The notes beneath the pieces were generated by a model, which made no database searches, was not told where the DNA came from, and saw only the letters and a program-made list of their open reading frames with translations. Of a DNA stretch of 64,000 nucleotides, positions 57,943 to 64,000 are shown in pieces. The stretch lies in the NCBI GenBank assembly GCA_018268595.1, contig JAFDWH010000021.1, positions 186,001 to 250,000 on the forward strand, read 5' to 3'. Numbering within the stretch: position 1 is the first letter of the stretch; each line of letters begins with the position of its first letter. Both the position numbers and the translations under genes were made by a program. This DNA comes from Actinomycetota bacterium. Lineage in GTDB: Bacteria; Actinomycetota; Thermoleophilia; Solirubrobacterales; Solirubrobacteraceae.

Positions 57943-57960
57943 TGTCGGGATATGCCGACA
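57943..57960. promoter_or_regulatory. Second inverted repeat over the hipB-like start
   Basis: TGTCGG-GATATG-CCGACA spans the ATG at 57952. A 6-bp perfect inverted repeat overlapping the start codon; likely a second operator half or a translational control site. Confidence 0.5.
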
Positions 57961-58212
57961 AACCCATCTGCCCGCGAGTGGTCCGTCCGCTCCGCCGCCG
58001 ACCTCGGCCGCGCGATTGCGGGAGCGCGCGCGGCTCGCGGGCTCACACAGGCAGAGCTGGCGGAGCGCACTGGCATCAACCGCAGCTACCTCGCCGAGCT
58101 GGAGCATGGCGCGTCCACGCTGCTGCTGGAGCGCGCGCTGCGCGCACTGCGGCGGCTCGACGCGACCGTCACGGTCTCGCTGACGCCGGAGCGCGAGCGT
58201 GGCGCGCCGTAG
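57952..58212 (+). CDS. hipB: HipB-like Xre antitoxin
   Basis: An 86-residue Xre-type helix-turn-helix protein: SAADLGRAIAGARAARGLTQAELAERTGINRSYLAELEHGASTLLLERALRALRRLDATVTV. The HTH is at ~35-65 (TQAELAERTGINRSYLAELEHG). It overlaps the HipA-like gene by 14 bp, and an inverted repeat covers its start, both normal for autoregulated HipBA modules. A longer open frame upstream runs back through pilC in another register and is a shadow. Confidence 0.88.
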   Translation: MPTNPSAREWSVRSAADLGRAIAGARAARGLTQAELAERTGINRSYLAELEHGASTLLLERALRALRRLDATVTVSLTPERERGAP

Positions 58213-59425
58213 GACGCTCGGAGTCTGGCTCGGCGACGAACGCGTCGCGACGCTCGAGCAGCGCCGCTTCCCGGAGCTGCGGCTGCGCTACGAGCAGACC
58301 GCGCTGGAGCGCTGGCCCGCGAACAGCCCCGTGATCTCGTGCGCGCTGCCGCTCGCGTCCGGGTGGCAGGACGCGCTGCCGTTCTGCAAGGGGCTCATGC
58401 CGGAGGGGCGTGCGTTGCAAGCGCTCGCCGAGCAGGCCGGCGTCGCCACCAACGCGGTCTTCGAGCTGCTCGCGCGCTATGGGCGCGACGTCGCCGGCGC
58501 GCTCGTGATCGCCGAGCAGGCGCCTGAGCATCCGCTTGCCGACGTGGAGCCCTACACGCGCGACCAGCTCACGGACGCCGTCGAGGCGCTGGACGAGCAC
58601 CCCCTCGGCGTCGACGACGACAGCGAGCTGTCGCTCGCCGGGCTGCAGGACAAGCTGCTGCTCGTGCGCATGGACGACGGCTGGGGCCGGCCGCTGCGCG
58701 GGCGGCCGTCGACCCACATCCTCAAGCGCGACGATCCGCTGCGGCCGGGGCTGGTGCGCGCGGAGGGCGAGTGCCTCGCGCTGGCGCACGCGCTCGGGCT
58801 GACGACGAGCGCGCCGCAGGTCGATCGGATGGGAGCGATCGACTGCCTGATCGTCGAGCGGTTCGACCGCGCCGTCGGCGACGGCGTCGTACGACGCCTC
58901 CACCAGGAGGACGCCTGCCAGGCGCTCGGGGTCGATCCACAGGGCGCCCGGGGTGCCGCCAAGTACGAGCGTGCGGGCGGCCCGCGGCTCGCGCAGGTCG
59001 CGGAGCTGCTCGACGTGTACGCCGCCGACGGCCCGGTCGAGCTCGATCGCCTCGTCGCGGCCGTCACGTTCACGGTCCTGATCGGGAACGCCGACGCCCA
59101 CGGCAAGAACGTCGCGCTGCTGCATCCGACGGCCGGGACGGTCGCGCTGGCGCCACTGTACGACACCGTCCCGACCCTGCTGTGGCCGAGACTGCGGACG
59201 CGGGCTGCGATGTCGATCGGAGGGCGAGTGCCTCTGCGCGAGGTGACGCTCGCGGACGTCGTCGCGGAGGCGCGCTCGTGGAGCCATCCGGCCGCGCGCG
59301 CAGAGCGCGTTGCGCGCGAACTGATCGAGCAGGCGCTCGCGGCGTTGGAGCGGGAAGTCGTCCCGCGCGACTCGCCGGTCGCCGGACTCGTGCACGAGCA
59401 GGCGGCGCGCCTGTTGAGCGGCTGA
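58199..59425 (+). CDS. hipA: HipA-family serine kinase toxin
   Basis: A 408-residue kinase. LSLAGLQDKLLLV near 143 is the HipA glycine/P-loop-like motif, STHILKRDD binds ATP, VERFDRAV and LHQEDACQALGVDP precede the catalytic loop IGNADAHGKNVALL (Asp and Asn) and the metal motif LAPLYDTVPTLLWP. HipA phosphorylates glutamyl-tRNA synthetase in E. coli; the target here is unknown. All catalytic residues are present, so it looks active. GTG 58199 inside the 3' end of the antitoxin gene. Confidence 0.92.
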   Translation: MARRRTLGVWLGDERVATLEQRRFPELRLRYEQTALERWPANSPVISCALPLASGWQDALPFCKGLMPEGRALQALAEQAGVATNAVFELLARYGRDVAGALVIAEQAPEHPLADVEPYTRDQLTDAVEALDEHPLGVDDDSELSLAGLQDKLLLVRMDDGWGRPLRGRPSTHILKRDDPLRPGLVRAEGECLALAHALGLTTSAPQVDRMGAIDCLIVERFDRAVGDGVVRRLHQEDACQALGVDPQGARGAAKYERAGGPRLAQVAELLDVYAADGPVELDRLVAAVTFTVLIGNADAHGKNVALLHPTAGTVALAPLYDTVPTLLWPRLRTRAAMSIGGRVPLREVTLADVVAEARSWSHPAARAERVARELIEQALAALEREVVPRDSPVAGLVHEQAARLLSG

Positions 59426-59480
59426 TCCGGGTTCGCTCGGCCCGCCTCGCGGGAGCGTGCCGCGGTCGTATCCTCCGCAC

Positions 59481-60170
59481 GTGCCCAGCGAACCGGCCAC
59501 CCGTCCGTCGGAGGCGATCGAGGACTACGCAAAGGCGATCTACGCGCTGCAACGGCGTGCCGGCGGGGAGGGCGGCGTCTCGACGAACGACCTCGCCGAG
59601 CGGCTGCACGTGACGCCGGCGTCGGTCTCGGCGATGCTGAAGAAGCTGGCCGAGCGGGGGCTGGCCGTGCACGAGCGCTACAAGGGCGTCGTGCTGACGC
59701 CGGAAGGGGAGCGCGTCGCGCTGGAGGTGCTGCGCCACCACCGCCTGCTGGAGCTCTACCTCGCCGAGCACCTCGGCGTGCCGTGGGACCGCGTCCACGA
59801 GGAGGCGGAGGCGCTGGAGCACGTCATCTCCGAGGACCTCGAGGCGCGCATCGCCGCCAAGCTCGGCCATCCGACGCACGATCCGCACGGCGACCCGATC
59901 CCCGACGCCGACCTCGTGATGGACGAGGGCGACACGCACCGCCTCGCCGAGCTGGAGCCGGGCGCGCGCGGGCGCTTCGTGCGCATCTCCGACTCCGACC
60001 CCGAGATGCTTCGCTACCTGAGCGAGCGGGGCGTGCGGCTGGGGGACGCGCTGGAGGTGGTCGAGCGCCAGCCGTTCGGCGGCCCGCTCACGGTCCGCTT
60101 CGGCGCGGGCGCGCAGGACGTGGTCCTGGGCGGGGGCCTCGCGGCGGCGATGCGCGTCGAGCTGGACTGA
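59481..60170 (+). CDS. DtxR/MntR-family metal-dependent repressor
   Basis: A 229-residue iron- or manganese-sensing repressor. Winged HTH at the N-terminus (IEDYAKAIYALQRRAGGEGGVSTNDLAERLHVTPASVSAMLKKLAERGLAVHERYKGVVLT), dimer and metal helices (RHHRLLELYLAEHLGVPWDRVHEEAEALEHVISEDLEARI, with the His/Glu ligands of the family), and a C-terminal FeoA/SH3-like domain (~150-229). GTG 59481. Standing alone between two toxin-antitoxin modules; target genes are not evident. Confidence 0.92.
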   Translation: MPSEPATRPSEAIEDYAKAIYALQRRAGGEGGVSTNDLAERLHVTPASVSAMLKKLAERGLAVHERYKGVVLTPEGERVALEVLRHHRLLELYLAEHLGVPWDRVHEEAEALEHVISEDLEARIAAKLGHPTHDPHGDPIPDADLVMDEGDTHRLAELEPGARGRFVRISDSDPEMLRYLSERGVRLGDALEVVERQPFGGPLTVRFGAGAQDVVLGGGLAAAMRVELD

Positions 60171-60204
60171 CGCCGGGCGCCGGCGCGCTAGACTCGGTCG
60201 CAGC

Positions 60205-60225
60205 TCTTTCCCATGGAGGGAAAGA
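60205..60225. promoter_or_regulatory. Operator of the RES-Xre module
   Basis: TCTTTCCC-ATGGA-GGGAAAGA, perfect 8-bp arms, 26 bp before the antitoxin start and just after a TAGACT -10-like box (60189). The symmetry and position fit autorepression by the Xre-type antitoxin. Confidence 0.65.
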
Positions 60226-60250
60226 TCACAGACTTGGAGGTCATCCTGCC

Positions 60251-60985
60251 ATGTCCGCATTGGCTGCGCCCCCCACGACCGGCGACGGACTGCGCGAGCG
60301 CGTCGAGGCGCTCGCGCACGAGCTCGACACCGCGCTGAAGCCCTACGACGAGCCCAGCACCCGCGATCTGCGCAACGACCCCGTCACGCGCAAGCGGCGC
60401 GTGAGCGAGCGCGACCGCTGGTTCGAGCGCGTGCGCGGCGAGAGCCTCGCGCTGATGCGCAACCCCGCCTGGCGCGACCACGCGCTCGGCGTCGAGCTGC
60501 TGCTGACGCTCGAGGAGCTGCGCGCCGAGATCGCGCTCGACCGGGACGCGCTCGATCCCGAGTGGAGAGTCCGGTATTTCATGAAGATCATGCGCGTCGT
60601 CGTCGCGGCGATGCTGCGCCAGCTCGACCACGAGGCGATCGACGACCCCGTGATCGCGGCCAAGCTCGTCGTCGACGAGCTGCGCAACGTCGCGGTGAGC
60701 GAGGTCGCGCGGCTGCTGGGGGCGACGACGAAGTCGGTGCGCAACTGGCGCGAGGGTCGCGTCGAGCAGATCAAGCGCCACCCCGACCGCATCGTGCTGA
60801 TCGGCCAGCTCGTCTACGACCTGCGCAACTCGATGACCGGGCACGGGGTCCTGATGTGGTTCGACGCGCCGCGCGAGCAGTTCGGCGACAGAACGGCGCG
60901 CGAGCTGATCGACGCCGACGTCGCGGACGCGGCTCGTAAGCTCGTGCCATTCGTGCGAGGCGGGCGTGCCCAGCTGGACGTCTGA
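60251..60985 (+). CDS. Xre/MbcA/ParS-type antitoxin (long form)
   Basis: A 244-residue protein. Its C-terminal ~70 residues (IVLIGQLVYDLRNSMTGHGVLMWFDAPREQFGDRTARELIDADVADAARKL) match the MbcA/ParS toxin-binding domain (gvl.Wl..p...lgg.tP.eli). A DNA-binding HTH precedes it (VAVSEVARLLGATTKSVRNWREGR). The first ~140 residues are an additional helical domain not seen in short antitoxins. It overlaps the RES gene by 20 bp. ATG 60251 behind an ACTTGGAGG site. Confidence 0.82.
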   Translation: MSALAAPPTTGDGLRERVEALAHELDTALKPYDEPSTRDLRNDPVTRKRRVSERDRWFERVRGESLALMRNPAWRDHALGVELLLTLEELRAEIALDRDALDPEWRVRYFMKIMRVVVAAMLRQLDHEAIDDPVIAAKLVVDELRNVAVSEVARLLGATTKSVRNWREGRVEQIKRHPDRIVLIGQLVYDLRNSMTGHGVLMWFDAPREQFGDRTARELIDADVADAARKLVPFVRGGRAQLDV

Positions 60986-61670
60986 GCCCGCCGCGGTCGC
61001 GGGCCGCTGGATCGGCTACCGACACGTCGCGGAGGGGGTGCCGCCGCTGTGGTACGGCGCGGGCAGCACCACGCTGCGCCAGGAGTCCGGCCGCTGGCAC
61101 CGCGAGGGCGAGGCGCTCGTGCAGTACCTCGCGCTGTCGAGCGACGGCGCATGGGCCGAGCGCGTGCGCTACGAGTCGATCCGAACCGAGGTGCGCCGCC
61201 GCCGAGAGCGCCGCAGCCTCTGGCAGTTGCGCGTGTCGGTCGACGGGATCGCCGACCTCTCCACGTTCGAGAAGTGGGAGGCGTGCGGGCTCGACCCGGC
61301 GGTCGCCGTCGGCGACCACGCCGACTCGCAGCCGCTTGCGAGCGAGCTGCGCCGTGCGGGCTACCGCGGCGTGCTGTCTCCGAGCGCGGCGCTCGACGCC
61401 GCAGGCGCGGTGAACCTGGCGCTGTTCGGTGGACGTATCGAGCAGCACGTCAACGGGCTGCCGTTGCCGGAGGAGCCGGTCGGCGGGGCGAACGGGCCGT
61501 GGCTGCCGGCGATCCTGCTGACCGACCGCGGCGCGCCGACGCCGTTCGCGATGGCGCACACCTGCTTCCGCTCCGGCCATCACCGCACGCTCGCGGAGTG
61601 GCGCAGTGGGCGGGGGCGGCGACGCGGTCGGCCAGCCGGCCGCCGCCCCCGGCCCGATCCCCCTAGCTGA
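60966..61670 (+). CDS. RES-domain toxin
   Basis: A 234-residue RES protein; such toxins consume NAD+. YRHVAEGVPPLWYGAGSTT gives the conserved Arg in the first strand, GRWHREGEALVQYLALSSDGAWAE the Tyr and Ser/Glu patch (W..G..alY.a.s...A..E), and PAILLTDRGAPTPFAMA the later part. The C-terminal ~25 residues are Arg/Pro-rich and probably dispensable. GTG 60966 inside the antitoxin gene, a tight coupling. Convergent with the copper ATPase gene. Confidence 0.82.
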   Translation: MPSWTSEPAAVAGRWIGYRHVAEGVPPLWYGAGSTTLRQESGRWHREGEALVQYLALSSDGAWAERVRYESIRTEVRRRRERRSLWQLRVSVDGIADLSTFEKWEACGLDPAVAVGDHADSQPLASELRRAGYRGVLSPSAALDAAGAVNLALFGGRIEQHVNGLPLPEEPVGGANGPWLPAILLTDRGAPTPFAMAHTCFRSGHHRTLAEWRSGRGRRRGRPAGRRPRPDPPS

Positions 61671-61721
61671 CGGGTCTACCTGTCGAGACGCCGCGCGGCG
61701 CGAATCCTTTCGCCGCGGTCG

Positions 61722-64000
<2,279 letters not shown>

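Overview
The window is very GC-rich, densely packed actinobacterial DNA with many 1-4 bp stop/start overlaps. Gene content (type IV pilus operon next to alaS-ruvX-mltG-aroE, a NifU/IscU-MnmA fusion, MBL-fold hydrolases, DUF892, ChaB and CsbD stress proteins) and an odd taste for AGA arginine codons inside otherwise GC-ending genes suggest a Thermoleophilia member (Conexibacter/Solirubrobacter type). That placement is inferred from style and gene content, not from a marker gene.

Layout. 1-12.5 kb: housekeeping and accessory genes: sbcD (cut by the left edge), a wrecked holin/hydrolase remnant, MBL hydrolases, a VapBC pair with a visible operator, a secreted M36 metalloprotease, an rRNA/tRNA methyltransferase, a ChaB/Rho-N protein, a duplicated DUF892 ferritin-like protein, an alpha/beta hydrolase and a truncated haemoglobin. 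12.6-17.1 kb: a one-direction cluster of an SRPBCC protein, small membrane proteins, two paralogous proteins with 11-residue amphipathic repeats (one ending in an E3-binding-like domain), and CsbD, with a general-stress type promoter inside. I do not recognise this cluster as a named system.

17.1-32.8 kb: a composite genomic island attached to a tRNA-Met(CAT) gene (32732-32805, minus). Three extra copies of the 3' half of tRNA-Met lie at 18.8, 26.7 and 29.4 kb. They are flanked by short repeats at matching distances (about 68 bp on one side, 86 bp on the other), as expected of integrase attachment sites. No integrase is present. The small segments carry toxin-antitoxin or defence-like cargo: MNT-HEPN with three 22-bp-spaced iterons, a TacAT-type GNAT/DUF1778 pair, a ruined DUF4209-like HEPN gene, a PD-(D/E)xK nuclease-like protein, and BldC/excisionase-like regulators. 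The larger 18.9-26.7 kb segment carries a GGDEF protein, two DUF2294 proteins, a Kup potassium transporter, a flippase-like membrane protein and a STAS protein. Within it, two unlinked genes share an almost identical ~98-nt 5' leader that can fold to hide the ribosome binding site: a candidate new cis-regulatory RNA.

32.9-57.9 kb: core genes: an M29-like peptidase with glutamate formiminotransferase, hisS-aspS, a secreted glycine-rich protein, an MMPL transporter, the IscU-MnmA fusion, alaS-ruvX-mltG-aroE-pilB, a MarR/MFS efflux cassette, then pilT-pilC. 57.9-64 kb: a HipBA module behind a 19-bp-arm palindrome, a DtxR-type metal regulator, a RES-Xre module with its operator, and a copper-type P-ATPase cut by the right edge. 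Five toxin-antitoxin families occur in 64 kb.
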